Below, piece by piece: positions 1 to 8,508 of a stretch of DNA of 64,000 nt. Position 1 is the stretch's first letter. Every line of letters starts with the position of its first letter. This DNA is from Methanofollis aquaemaris (GTDB taxonomy: Archaea; Halobacteriota; Methanomicrobia; Methanomicrobiales; Methanofollaceae), in assembly GCF_017357525.1 (NCBI RefSeq), contig NZ_CP036172.1, positions 310,001-374,000 on the forward strand. Reading direction: 5' to 3'. The position numbers and the translations under genes were made by a program. The notes beneath the pieces were generated by a model. It had not been told where the DNA came from, did no database searches, and was given only the letters and a program-made list of their open reading frames with translations.

Positions 1-1663
1 GTGAAGTCCTGGTGGTCTGTGCCTGGACGGTGGTGATGAGTTCTTCGATCTGGCCGGTGGCCTTCTTTGACTCGCCGGCAAGATTTCTCACCTCGCCCGC
101 GACGACGGCAAAACCGCGCCCATGCTCGCCGGCCCTGGCCGCCTCGATGGCGGCGTTGAGCGCGAGCAGGTTGGTCTGGTTGGAGATGTCGGTGATCAGT
201 TTGACGATCTTGTTGATCTCATGCATCTGCGAGTTGAGTCTGGCGATCTCCGCCATACTCTCCTTTGACGCGGCCTCCACCTCTTTCATCTTTGCTGCGG
301 CGGTCTGGCCGAGTCTGCTCGCGTCTTCACCGATCTCGGCACTCTTCTCTGCGACCTGAAGCACTTCCTGGCAGGTGCCGGCCACCTCCTCGACTGCCGC
401 CGAGAGTCCGGCCATCGCACCGGCCGATTCTTCGATCTCGTCGAGTTCGCCCTTCGAGTTGTCGGCGCCCTTCTGGCTTCGAGCCGCGATCTCTTCGACG
501 GCCTGTGCGATCCCTTCGACGCTTCTGCTCGCCTCTCCGGTGCCGGCCTTGATCTCCCTGATGGCCCCGGCAAGGTCGAGGGTTGCGCCCCTGAGTTCTT
601 CTCTGGTCCTCTGATAGTCCTCCTTGAGGGCCCTGAGGGGATCGTCCTCACGGATCTCAAGGGCGAAGGTGAGGTCCTGCCCTGCCATGGCGTCCATGGC
701 AGTCTTGAGTTCTCGTGCACTCTCTTCGAGTCTTACGGCGTGCTCTTCGGCCTCTTTCTGCTGTTGCACATGCGCGGTGATGTCCTCGATCACCTCGATG
801 TAGCCGATCCGGTCGCCGCGGCCGTCGGTGAGGTGAGCGGTGCCGACCTGGAGTGTCCTGCCTTCGTGCTCGAAGGTGGCGGCCATCCGCTCTTTCCCGC
901 TCTTACGGAGTTGTTTTATCATACAGTTCTCGTTGTGGCAGAGCGGGCCGTTTGCGGCACTGCAGTGCCGCCCGATCGCTGCCGTGCGGTCGATGTTGAA
1001 GGTTCCGGCAAAAGCCCGGTTCATCCCGGTCCAGTTCATCGAGCGATCGGTGACCGAGATGGGGTACGGGATACTGTCGAGCACGGTTGCAAACCATTTA
1101 TTTCTCTGTTCCCCTTCCTCGGTCATTTTTCTGAGTTCGTCTTCCTGTTCCCGCTCTCTGGTGATGTCGTCAAGGGTCACCAGGAGATTTTCGGTCCCTG
1201 CGTCCCGGTCGATGATCGGGACCGCCCGATACCTGAGATGTTTCTCTCCGTCTGGCAGATTGGCAATGCATTCGCCGGAGACCTGCGTGTTCCTGGCGAG
1301 GGCCCCGGTGATCTTCTGGCCGTTTACCGGAGTGTAGGAGAGTGTGCGCAGGTTCGTCCCGGTCAGGTGTTTCTGACTGATCCCGCTCATCGCGGTGAAG
1401 GCGCGGTTCCCGTTGACGACCGAAAGGTCTCTGTCCAGGAGGAGTATGGGCGTCGGGTTCTCCATGACCGCGGCCTGGTAGAGGGTGAGTTCTGTGTTGA
1501 GGTCGTTGGCTTTTCTCTGCATCTCCCATCTTCGGGAGGTGGTGCGGTTGACGGCGGCGGCGATGGGTCTGAGGTCGGTGGTGCACGTCGTCTCGTCAAG
1601 GTGGATCGGAGACCCATTTCCTGGTGTGGCGTCAAGGGCTCCGATGATCTCTTGTACTTCCAT
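1..1663 (-). CDS. Methyl-accepting chemotaxis protein with PAS domains, soluble (3' end beyond window)
   Basis: About 554 residues are visible and the frame is open at base 1, so the C-terminus lies outside. It starts at ATG 1663 behind a GAGG site 7 nt away. Two PAS-like segments occupy roughly residues 55-170 and 190-300 ([18 protein letters not shown] and [13 protein letters not shown]). A long coiled coil follows, then the conserved chemoreceptor hairpin tip ([19 protein letters not shown]) near the left edge. I see no transmembrane segment, so it is probably a cytoplasmic receptor that senses a small molecule or redox state and controls CheA. The hub is closely similar to that of the chemoreceptor at 47.7-50.3 kb. 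The ligand cannot be told from the sequence. Confidence 0.93.
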   Translation of the reverse strand, partial: MEVQEIIGALDATPGNGSPIHLDETTCTTDLRPIAAAVNRTTSRRWEMQRKANDLNTELTLYQAAVMENPTPILLLDRDLSVVNGNRAFTAMSGISQKHLTGTNLRTLSYTPVNGQKITGALARNTQVSGECIANLPDGEKHLRYRAVPIIDRDAGTENLLVTLDDITREREQEDELRKMTEEGEQRNKWFATVLDSIPYPISVTDRSMNWTGMNRAFAGTFNIDRTAAIGRHCSAANGPLCHNENCMIKQLRKSGKERMAATFEHEGRTLQVGTAHLTDGRGDRIGYIEVIEDITAHVQQQKEAEEHAVRLEESARELKTAMDAMAGQDLTFALEIREDDPLRALKEDYQRTREELRGATLDLAGAIREIKAGTGEASRSVEGIAQAVEEIAARSQKGADNSKGELDEIEESAGAMAGLSAAVEEVAGTCQEVLQVAEKSAEIGEDASRLGQTAAAKMKEVEAASKESMAEIARLNSQMHEINKIVKLITDISNQTNLLALNAAIEAARAGEHGRGFAVVAGEVRNLAGESKKATGQIEELITTVQAQTTRTS

Positions 1664-2121
1664 GTTTTAGCCTCGAAAGAGTTCCCGCCCCCTTTGCTCT
1701 GTAGAGGGACGGCAAATAAAAGGGGTTTCATGCGGTCATTTTGAGGATCAGGGCCGCAAAAGATCTTGTAGTCGACGTCATCTACAGAGGGGGATATTCT
1801 CAGGTTATTATTGGCAAAGCTTATAATTTTCTATCAACCATATGGATCTAATTAATATAGTTAACGTATTTTTTGAAGTACATGAAGGTCAAGAAATTAT
1901 CTTTTCAGGAGATTTGCGCGCCGTTGCGGGGCGCATGTTGGCATTTCTGGGTGTTGTAAAAATCATCATGATGGATTTCTCTGCGGAGGGGTGATCGGCC
2001 CCCCGGTTCCCCAAGCGCGGGACGGCGGGTGAGATCCCTTCCGGCGGGTCGGTGCACAGGAGGGTCTGATTCATATCCTCAGGGGACAAGGATATCTCTG
2101 ATTGACAGGAGCGTGATCTCA
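1664..2121. other. Intergenic stretch upstream of the stress-protein gene
   Basis: This 458-base gap separates the divergent chemoreceptor and universal stress protein genes. Its middle (about 1790-1900) is AT-rich with TATA-like runs (TTATAATT at 1821-1828), while the right part is GC-rich. A 50-codon plus-strand ORF at 1842-1994 is the only coding possibility I see and is listed separately. The rest probably holds the promoters of the two flanking genes. Confidence 0.5.
1842..1994 (+). CDS. Possible 50-residue small protein
   Basis: An ATG at 1842 opens 50 codons ending in TGA at 1992-1994. A TATA-like run lies only 14-21 nt upstream, too close for a normal archaeal promoter, and no ribosome site is evident. 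The peptide has a hydrophobic C-terminal half (RMLAFLGVVKIIMMDF). Codon use is AT-rich compared with neighbours. It may be chance; nothing identifies a function. Confidence 0.15.
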   Translation: MDLINIVNVFFEVHEGQEIIFSGDLRAVAGRMLAFLGVVKIIMMDFSAEG

Positions 2122-2607
2122 GTGTTCAGAAAAGTTTTGTATCCCACTGATTTTTCGGAATGTTCATACAAGGCCCTCGATTACGTCAAGACCCTCAAGG
2201 CCGCCGGCACCGAGGAGGTGGTCGTCGTCCATGTCCTGGACGAGCGGGAGATCGACCTGGTCTCGACCGGGATCGGGTGGCTGGCCGGCGACCGGATGGT
2301 CGAGTACGACGCCAAACTCGAACGGCGGATGCGGGAGAACGCCCAGGAAAAATTGAACGGCATCCTCTCGGCCATCAGGGGCGCCGGGATGAAGGCGAAG
2401 GCCGAGGTGCGCAAGGGCTTCCCCTCTGTCGAAGTCCTGGCCACGGCAAAGAGGGAGCGGGTCTCCCTGGTCGTGATGGGCAGTCATGGCAAGAGCAACC
2501 TTGCCGGGGCGGTGGTCGGGTCAGTCTCCGAGGAGGTGCTCAGGAAGTCGACGGTGCCGGTGTTGATCGTGACCAGGGAGACGCAGAACACCTGCATCGG
2601 CAGGTGA
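2122..2607 (+). CDS. Universal stress protein (UspA family)
   Basis: 161 residues, the usual length of a single-domain Usp. It begins FRKVLYPTDFSE, the typical beta-1 strand with its nucleotide-contacting Asp. It carries the ATP-binding signature G-x2-G-x9-G-S near the C-terminus (GSHGKSNLAGAVVGS), so it should be an ATP-binding type. The GTG at 2122 is chosen because the domain starts there and an AGGAG lies 10 nt upstream; an in-frame GTG at 2113 and an ATG at 2029 would only add unrelated N-terminal residues. It is a single gene closed by a hairpin terminator. The family helps survival under stress; the specific trigger is unknown. Confidence 0.93.
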   Translation: MFRKVLYPTDFSECSYKALDYVKTLKAAGTEEVVVVHVLDEREIDLVSTGIGWLAGDRMVEYDAKLERRMRENAQEKLNGILSAIRGAGMKAKAEVRKGFPSVEVLATAKRERVSLVVMGSHGKSNLAGAVVGSVSEEVLRKSTVPVLIVTRETQNTCIGR

Positions 2608-2616
2608 ATTTTTTTT
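2589..2616 (+). terminator. Hairpin plus T-tract terminator of the stress-protein gene
   Basis: A perfect 7-bp stem (CACCTGC 2589-2595 with GCAGGTG 2600-2606, four-base loop) is followed at once by eight T residues (2609-2616). The stem includes the stop codon of the stress-protein gene. This is the bacterial intrinsic layout; archaeal RNA polymerase mainly needs the T-tract. Confidence 0.6.
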
Positions 2617-2699
2617 CAGTTTCTTGGGGAACCGGGCATGAGTCGGGGGTATGCCTGAGACCTGCTCCCGGCTCATGCCTGATCCAACAGTTCCGCCTC

Positions 2700-5435
2700 T
2701 CACTCCTTCTCCCCGCACAACTCCGAAGGAAGAGGTTCGGCCTCCTCCCGGTGCATCCCTTTCCCGGTCCGCCGCCTGATCAGATATTTGTAGAACTCGT
2801 GAGATCCAAAGAGGAGGATCGGGAAGGGTATGAGCAGGAGGAGGTAGGCGGGCGGGACGCTCGCGGTGTTGAAGATCGCCTGCACTGACGGTGCGGTGAG
2901 GAGGAGGTAGATCCAGATCGCCTCCAGGACCACGGCGACGATGAGCAGTTTGTTGGTGAAGAGGCCGCGTTCAAAGGCCGAGAACTCCCAGGAACGGAGC
3001 GTCCAGACATTGGCGAGCTGGCAGGTCACCGCCCCGAGGAGAGTCATGGTCATCGCCTGCCGGTGGAGTTCGGTGCCGGCGATGGAGAGGTCGCCGTACT
3101 GCCAGCCCATCAGGAAGAGGAACCCGAGGAAGGCGGTCATCGCCGCGGTCGCCTCGATGATCCCCAGGAAGAAGTAGCCTCGCTTGAAGACTTCGCGGTC
3201 GAGGATCCGCTCGGTCTTTCCCACCGGCGGGATCTCCATGATATCTTTCTCGTGCCGCTCGGAACCGAGGGCGAGGCCGGGGAGCATGTCAGAGCCGAGG
3301 TCGATGGAGAGGATCTGGATCACGGTGAGGGGGAGCGGGATCCTGAGGAAGAACTGAAGGATGTACGGGACGATCTCGGGGACGTTGGAGGCGAGGATGT
3401 AGGTGACGAACTTTTTGATGTTGAAGTAGACGGTCCGCCCCTCTTCGACGGCGGCGACGATGGAGCAGAAGTTGTCGTCGATGAGAACCATGTCGGCCGC
3501 CTCCTTCGCGACCTCGGTCCCCTTCACGCCCATGGCGATCCCGATGTCGGCCTTCTTGAGTGCCGGGGCGTCGTTCACCCCGTCGCCGGTCATCGCCACC
3601 ACCTCGCCGTTCTTCTGGAGGGCGGTGGCGATCTGGAGTTTCTGGTCAGAACGCATCCTGGCAAAGAGGACGTCCTCGTCTTTGAGGATCGCTTCCAGGC
3701 GCTCCTCGGAAATCCCGGCCAGTTCGTCGCCGGTGATCACCCTGTCCACCGAGAGCCCGACCGCCCCGGCCACCGCCCCTGCGGTGATCGGGTTGTCGCC
3801 GGTGAGGACCATCACCCTGATCCCGGCCCGCCGGCAGGTCGCGACCGCGCCCGGCACCTCTGCCCTCGGCGGGTCCATCAAACCGACGAGTCCGAGATAG
3901 ACGAGGTCGTCCTCTTCCTCGGTCTCGCCGTAGGCGACCGCGAGGAGACGGTAGGCCTGCCTCTCCAGGTCTTCGGCGTGTGCGGCGATCCGAGCCCGTT
4001 CTCCATCGTCGAGGGGGACGGCCGCCCCGGTGCGGTCCCGGAAGGCCCGGCACTTCGGGAGGACCACCTCAGGGGCGCCCTTCGTGAAGATGAGACGGTT
4101 GCCGTCCTTTGCATGGACCGTGGACATCATCTTACGCTCGCTGGTGAAGGGGATCTCGGCTATCTTCTCATAACCCGCAGGCCCCACGCAGGCCTTCCTG
4201 GCCGCGGCGACGAGGGCGAGTTCGGTGGGGTCGCCGTGGAGGTGGTCGCCCTCGATCGCCGCCCGGCAGTTGAGGAGCGCGGCCATGAGGAAAAACTCCA
4301 GGCGTTCGTCAGACCCCGCGGTCCGCCCCTCGATGACCGCCTCGCCGTCGCCCAGGTAGCCCTCGCCGCTGACCGCAACCTCTTCGCCGCTTGAGAGGAC
4401 GATCACCCTCGCCGTCATCTCGTTCCGGGTCAGGGTTCCGGTCTTGTCGGTGCAGATGACCGTGGTGCTCCCCAGGGTCTGGACCGAGTCGAGGTTCTTG
4501 ATGAGGGCGTTTCGCTGCGCCATGTGCTGGCTTGCAAGCGAGAGCGAGAGGGTGATGGTCGGGAGCATCCCCTCGGGGACGTTGGCGACGATGAGGGAGA
4601 GGGCGAAGATCGCCGCGACGAGCAACCCGAACCCGGCAAAATAACTGAGGACAAAAAAGACCCCGCCGACCAGGACGGCGGCGAGGGTGAGGATCCTGGT
4701 GATCCTGACGATCTCTTTCTGCATCGGGGTCTGGCGCTTCTCCACCTCCCTCGCAAGGGTAGCGATCTTCCCGAACTCAGTCGTCTGCCCGGTGGCATAG
4801 ACCACCGCCGTCCCGTTGCCCGAGGTGACGGTGGTCCCGGCGAAGACGACGTTCTCGGCCGCAAGGGCCGAGGCCGCCGACGAGGGTGCGGCGGTCCGGT
4901 GGCGCGGCCTCGACTCGCCGGTGAGCGTGGAGAGGTCGACGTACAGCGAGTTCACGCCGGTCAGCACGGCGTCGGCGGCGATACGGTCGCCCTCTTCGAG
5001 GAGGAGGACATCGCCGGGCACGACCTCGCGGGCGTCCACGGTCTCGGCGACGCCATCCCGGCGCACCGTCACCATCGAGGGCATGAGCCGCAGCAGCGCC
5101 TCGACCGTCCGGTCGGCCTTGTACTCCTGCCAGAAGGCGAAGGTGGCGTTGATGACCACCGCCCCGACGATCGCATAACCCAGGAGATCGTAACCCTCGC
5201 CCGGTGCCGAGGCGTCGGCGACAAGGGAGAGGACGGCGGCGACTTCGAGGAGGACGGCAAAAAATTGGGTATACTGGCGGAGGTATACCCTGAAATAATT
5301 CTTTTTTTCCCGTTTCTGAATGACGTTTTTGCCGTGGACGCGGAGGCGCTCGTCGGCCTCCGCTCTGCTCAGCCCCTCCTCCCGTGACCCGGTCTGCGCA
5401 TAGAGTTCGTCGCGGTCCCCGGCATAAATCGCCAT
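2700..5435 (-). CDS. Cation-transporting P-type ATPase (P2, Na,K/Ca-type)
   Basis: 911 residues, normal for P2-type pumps. In order: an N-terminal cation-ATPase domain, the actuator TGES loop, the M4 motif PEGMLPTITLSLSLA, the phosphorylation motif DKTGTLT near residue 331, the KGAPE nucleotide-binding segment, TGDGVNDAPAL near residue 615, and a C-terminal block of about six membrane helices. The M4-to-P stretch (ANVPEGMLPTITL, then IKNLDSVQTLGST) resembles Na,K-ATPase-like P2C pumps more than heavy-metal P1B pumps; no CPC metal site is seen. The true ion (Ca2+, Na+ or K+) is unsettled. Start ATG 5435 has GGTGA 6 nt upstream and a TATA box at 5474-5482. It ends about 90 bases from the convergent stress-protein gene. 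Confidence 0.92.
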   Translation of the reverse strand: MAIYAGDRDELYAQTGSREEGLSRAEADERLRVHGKNVIQKREKKNYFRVYLRQYTQFFAVLLEVAAVLSLVADASAPGEGYDLLGYAIVGAVVINATFAFWQEYKADRTVEALLRLMPSMVTVRRDGVAETVDAREVVPGDVLLLEEGDRIAADAVLTGVNSLYVDLSTLTGESRPRHRTAAPSSAASALAAENVVFAGTTVTSGNGTAVVYATGQTTEFGKIATLAREVEKRQTPMQKEIVRITRILTLAAVLVGGVFFVLSYFAGFGLLVAAIFALSLIVANVPEGMLPTITLSLSLASQHMAQRNALIKNLDSVQTLGSTTVICTDKTGTLTRNEMTARVIVLSSGEEVAVSGEGYLGDGEAVIEGRTAGSDERLEFFLMAALLNCRAAIEGDHLHGDPTELALVAAARKACVGPAGYEKIAEIPFTSERKMMSTVHAKDGNRLIFTKGAPEVVLPKCRAFRDRTGAAVPLDDGERARIAAHAEDLERQAYRLLAVAYGETEEEDDLVYLGLVGLMDPPRAEVPGAVATCRRAGIRVMVLTGDNPITAGAVAGAVGLSVDRVITGDELAGISEERLEAILKDEDVLFARMRSDQKLQIATALQKNGEVVAMTGDGVNDAPALKKADIGIAMGVKGTEVAKEAADMVLIDDNFCSIVAAVEEGRTVYFNIKKFVTYILASNVPEIVPYILQFFLRIPLPLTVIQILSIDLGSDMLPGLALGSERHEKDIMEIPPVGKTERILDREVFKRGYFFLGIIEATAAMTAFLGFLFLMGWQYGDLSIAGTELHRQAMTMTLLGAVTCQLANVWTLRSWEFSAFERGLFTNKLLIVAVVLEAIWIYLLLTAPSVQAIFNTASVPPAYLLLLIPFPILLFGSHEFYKYLIRRRTGKGMHREEAEPLPSELCGEKE

Positions 5436-5473
5436 CGGCCTTCACCGGCAGGGCCGGGATCTCCGCGTTCCTG

Positions 5474-5482
5474 CTATATATG
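5474..5482 (-). promoter_or_regulatory. TATA box for the P-type ATPase gene
   Basis: CATATATAG on the minus strand is centred about 42 nt upstream of ATG 5435. This predicts a start of transcription near 5450 and a short leader holding the GGTGA site. It lies between the end of the aminotransferase gene and the ATPase start, so the ATPase can be transcribed independently. Confidence 0.5.
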
Positions 5483-5485
5483 TTG

Positions 5486-6616
5486 TCAGGCAGTCCTACC
5501 GTCGAGATAGGCCTCGAAGGCCTGGAGGGCCGCGGGCAGATCGGTCCGTGCAAATCCGACCCTGAAGTGGCTGTCGCCGTACTCGTAGGCCGTCGAGGGG
5601 AGGAGGAGCACCCCGCTCTCCTGCACTGTCCTGACGGCAAAGGCCTCCACGCTCTCTCCGGTGAGCAGGCGCGGGAAACCGATGGCCCCGGCCGTCGGGC
5701 GGACCCAGGCGAAGCGGTCGGCATGGCGCTCGAAGAAGGCGTCCAGGAGGGCGAGGTTGGACCTGATGATCCCGAGGTTGCGGTCGACGATCTCGTCGGC
5801 ATGCCTGAGGGCGAGGGCGGTCAGGAACTCCGAAGGGGCGCTGCAGCAGATGGTGGTGTAGTCCTTGAGGGCGGCGACCCGCCGGCGCAGTTCGGCGTCC
5901 CGCGTCGCCGTCCACCCGATCCGCAGGCCGGCAAGTCCGAAGGCCTTGGACATCACGCCGACCGAGACCCCTTTCTCATAGATGTCGGCCATCGGCGGGA
6001 GGCGGGAGGCGGGGTCGTATTCGAGGAGGCGGTAGACCTCGTCTGAGAAGACCCAGGCCCCGGCGTCCTCGGCGATGTCCCGCACCGCCTGAAACTCCTC
6101 GCGGGTCATGTGGCACCCGGTCGGGTTGTGCGGGGTGTTGATGACCACGGCCTCGGTCTCCCTGGTGACGTGATCCTTGAGAGCCTCGATGTCAGGCCGC
6201 CACCCGTCCTCGTCGCAGAGTGTCCAGTGCGAGACCCGGCACCCGATGGACCTTGCCACCTCGTGGAGGGACTGGTAGGCCGGGGACTGGACGACGACGT
6301 GGTCGCCGGGGCCGAGCATGGCATGCATGCAGAGAAAGATCGACTCCTCCGCCCCGGCGGTGACAATGACTTCATCGGGGCCGACCGCCGAGTACATCCC
6401 GGCGACCTCCCGGCGCACCTCCGGGCCGCCGGCCGACTCGGTGTACCCGAGCCAGAGATCTTTGAACCGTCCTTCGGCCCCCTCCTCCATCGCCAGGAGG
6501 TCGGCGAGGTGTACCGACTCGCAGTCTGAGGTGCAGAGGAGGTGGGGTGCCGAGAACTCGTATTGTGCGAGAAACCGTTCGAGTTTGAAGTCCTGAAGAT
6601 GCATAAGAGATGACAT
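5486..6616 (-). CDS. PLP-dependent aminotransferase, class I/II
   Basis: 376 residues from ATG 6616 (an in-frame ATG at 6604 is nearly as likely; neither has a clear ribosome site, and the longer frame to 6763 runs through low-complexity intergenic sequence). Fold-type I aminotransferase: NTPHNPTG substrate/PLP segment, SDEVYR, and the PLP-binding lysine in SKAFGLAGLRIGW near residue 223, with the phosphate-binding arginine a few residues later. It is closest in style to small-subfamily class I aminotransferases of uncertain substrate (including capreomycidine-synthase-like members). It sits upstream of, and in the same direction as, the ATPase gene but shows no functional link with it. Confidence 0.88.
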   Translation of the reverse strand: MSSLMHLQDFKLERFLAQYEFSAPHLLCTSDCESVHLADLLAMEEGAEGRFKDLWLGYTESAGGPEVRREVAGMYSAVGPDEVIVTAGAEESIFLCMHAMLGPGDHVVVQSPAYQSLHEVARSIGCRVSHWTLCDEDGWRPDIEALKDHVTRETEAVVINTPHNPTGCHMTREEFQAVRDIAEDAGAWVFSDEVYRLLEYDPASRLPPMADIYEKGVSVGVMSKAFGLAGLRIGWTATRDAELRRRVAALKDYTTICCSAPSEFLTALALRHADEIVDRNLGIIRSNLALLDAFFERHADRFAWVRPTAGAIGFPRLLTGESVEAFAVRTVQESGVLLLPSTAYEYGDSHFRVGFARTDLPAALQAFEAYLDGRTA

Positions 6617-6659
6617 TGGTTTTTCGGGGGGATAAAGGATGTCGGCGAGGGAGAGCGTT

Positions 6660-7275
6660 CTCTTCTGAATAATTGGCCCTCTGCCTTTCCGGCCCGATCT
6701 GTGTTCCGGGGGTCTCGGCTGGTGGCCGGCCCCCGGCGTGAAGATCAGGCGTGCCGCCCTCAATTGAAGAATTTTCCCCGCCGTCTCGCGCCGGGGGGCG
6801 AGTGCCCCCCGGATCCTCCACGGGCCGAGGATGGGCGGAGGCGGCAGTGGTTGGTGTTCCTGTTCGCTGTTTTGATGTCAGTGATCAAGGATCTCCGGCG
6901 TGGCCTTCCTGGGGTGGGTAGAGCCACGGTGCGTATGGTGCGGGAAGGCACGTTGATCAGAAATCTCTGGAACAATTTTCATCGCGTATGCCTGAAGCAT
7001 GCTCTCGACTCATGCATGATTACCATGAAAATGATCCAGACGTTTAATTCTGGAGTTCGGGATGCGAATACGAACACACAGATTTCCCTCATAACCAATA
7101 TGCAGAGAACAAAATTGCCCCCAGAACAATCAGGCTCTATGCCTTCCCGGTCCTATCTTCATCCCGCACGATCCCCATTGATTCTCCTCTCTTGAAAAAG
7201 AGCGATCAAGCGACGGGAAATTTTCATCCTGTATGCTTGAGCCAGAGGTTCATGCATGATTCTACAGATCCAGTT
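6660..7275. repeat. Composite dispersed intergenic repeat, copy 1
   Basis: Between the aminotransferase and the toxin/immunity operon. It holds a GC-rich part (6705-6840, with the hairpin core GCGCCGGGGGGC ... GCCCCCCGGA) and AT-rich parts (about 6975-7040 and 7180-7275, with TTTTCATC ... TATGC ... TTCATGCATGATT). The same order of pieces recurs at 27.8-28.3 kb, including CTCCTCTCTTGAAAAAG at 7181-7197. No transposase is encoded. It looks like a non-autonomous or REP-like element rather than coding DNA. Confidence 0.7.
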
Positions 7276-7293
7276 CTTCTCCGAGGATACAGT

Positions 7294-8496
7294 TTACTCA
7301 ATACTCCGCAGATCAACTCTGCCGTCGACGCGGACGTAGTCCCCTTTCTTCAGGTTAAGATGAAAATATTTTTTGTCGATCTCGATCAGGATCTTTCCAA
7401 CACCAAAATCGACAACGGCATAATGCCACCGTTCGGCGTCTTTGGGATCGTCGGGGATGATGATCTCATCGATGCGTCCGTCGATTTCAAGGGCCGGCAT
7501 CGAGGGATCCACGTATGCATGCTGATCTTCGGTTTCGTTCTTTTCCAGAGACGTCACAAGCATGCTCAGCACGACGCTTCCGTTTTTCTCAACCATCTCA
7601 GGATTGCAGAGCATCTCGTCATCGAACACAGATGCCCGAGTACCGTCTGCAAATTCAACGCGTACGACCTGAGTGTATACCACGTCTTGGTATTCGGCAT
7701 CCTGCCTCGCGCCCACGATGTGGACAGGAACCTTGAGACTCTCTTTCAGCGCCCCATCTACAATATGGCCGGTTTCAGGATGTGCCGTTACAAGATACCC
7801 ATTTTCGGCAATATAGAGGCGCAACGTCCTCCCATGAACTGGTTCACGATACTGGAAGACGGTCTGCTCGATCTCGACACCCTCCCGCGCACCGTTTAGG
7901 ATCAGATCCCTGACCTTATCCTGTTTCACATAGTCCAAGCCAAAGGCGGAATAAAATTGGTTGCCTGACGGGGTGTTAACATGGTTATACACGATGTGAA
8001 TCCAGCCGCTTCCTCCTTGATTGTCCTGATCCCACACACCGATTAAGTCGTTCCGGCAGCCTTTGACTCTTACATAGTCACCGATCTTATAAGTTGCTAT
8101 AGCATCTCTTTCATCCCAACAAAGGTCTACCCCGATAGTGCCGACACCGATGTCGATAGAAAGAGAGTGATGTTTCTTATCGATATCAACGATCTCACCA
8201 AAAAAAAGAATGGGTTCTTTTTCTATGCTGACTACATCGTCAGGTGAGCGGTATTTTGATTCAACGCCCTTTGCAGGTGAAGAGTGTTTTCCGACATGGG
8301 CAGCAAATGCTAGAATACCCACTGTCTTGACTGTGCCTATCATCTCGTCTCTACTGCTCCCATCAGAGTCGAAAAGGTAAATTATCGTCCCGTCCTGCAG
8401 TTTGATAAAGACAAGTTGTTCATACACCTGTCCATTCTCGCCCAGCATGACCGGAATATTTTTCAAGATTTTTCCTTTCACACGCGCTCGAAACAT
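7294..8496 (-). CDS. Toxin domain flanked by two copies of a putative immunity domain
   Basis: 400 residues. ATG 8496 is chosen over GTG 8505 because AGGTGA lies 5 nt before it; it begins 12 nt after the stop of the secreted toxin gene, so it is probably translationally coupled. Residues 158-248 are homologous to the C-terminal toxin of that upstream protein (shared GGSGWIHI, then NGYLVTAHP; compare NGYLRTAHP). Residues 1-152 and 255-400 are two divergent copies of one beta-rich domain, each with a V-x-Q-L/V-V-x-V-x-L/F-x-DGT start and an ending of the type GDYVRVxGxxDL. The N-terminal domain of the protein at 32.7 kb is related. No signal peptide, so presumably cytoplasmic. I infer an immunity or regulatory role; the toxin copy may be active or a decoy. 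Confidence 0.72.
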   Translation of the reverse strand: MFRARVKGKILKNIPVMLGENGQVYEQLVFIKLQDGTIIYLFDSDGSSRDEMIGTVKTVGILAFAAHVGKHSSPAKGVESKYRSPDDVVSIEKEPILFFGEIVDIDKKHHSLSIDIGVGTIGVDLCWDERDAIATYKIGDYVRVKGCRNDLIGVWDQDNQGGSGWIHIVYNHVNTPSGNQFYSAFGLDYVKQDKVRDLILNGAREGVEIEQTVFQYREPVHGRTLRLYIAENGYLVTAHPETGHIVDGALKESLKVPVHIVGARQDAEYQDVVYTQVVRVEFADGTRASVFDDEMLCNPEMVEKNGSVVLSMLVTSLEKNETEDQHAYVDPSMPALEIDGRIDEIIIPDDPKDAERWHYAVVDFGVGKILIEIDKKYFHLNLKKGDYVRVDGRVDLRSIE

Positions 8497-8508
8497 CGAC
8501 TTCACCTA

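Noticed and set aside
3063-4394. 443-codon plus-strand frame inside the P-type ATPase
   Set aside because: Antisense shadow of the ATPase: no domain, Asp/Gly/His-rich composition typical of GC-rich antisense frames.
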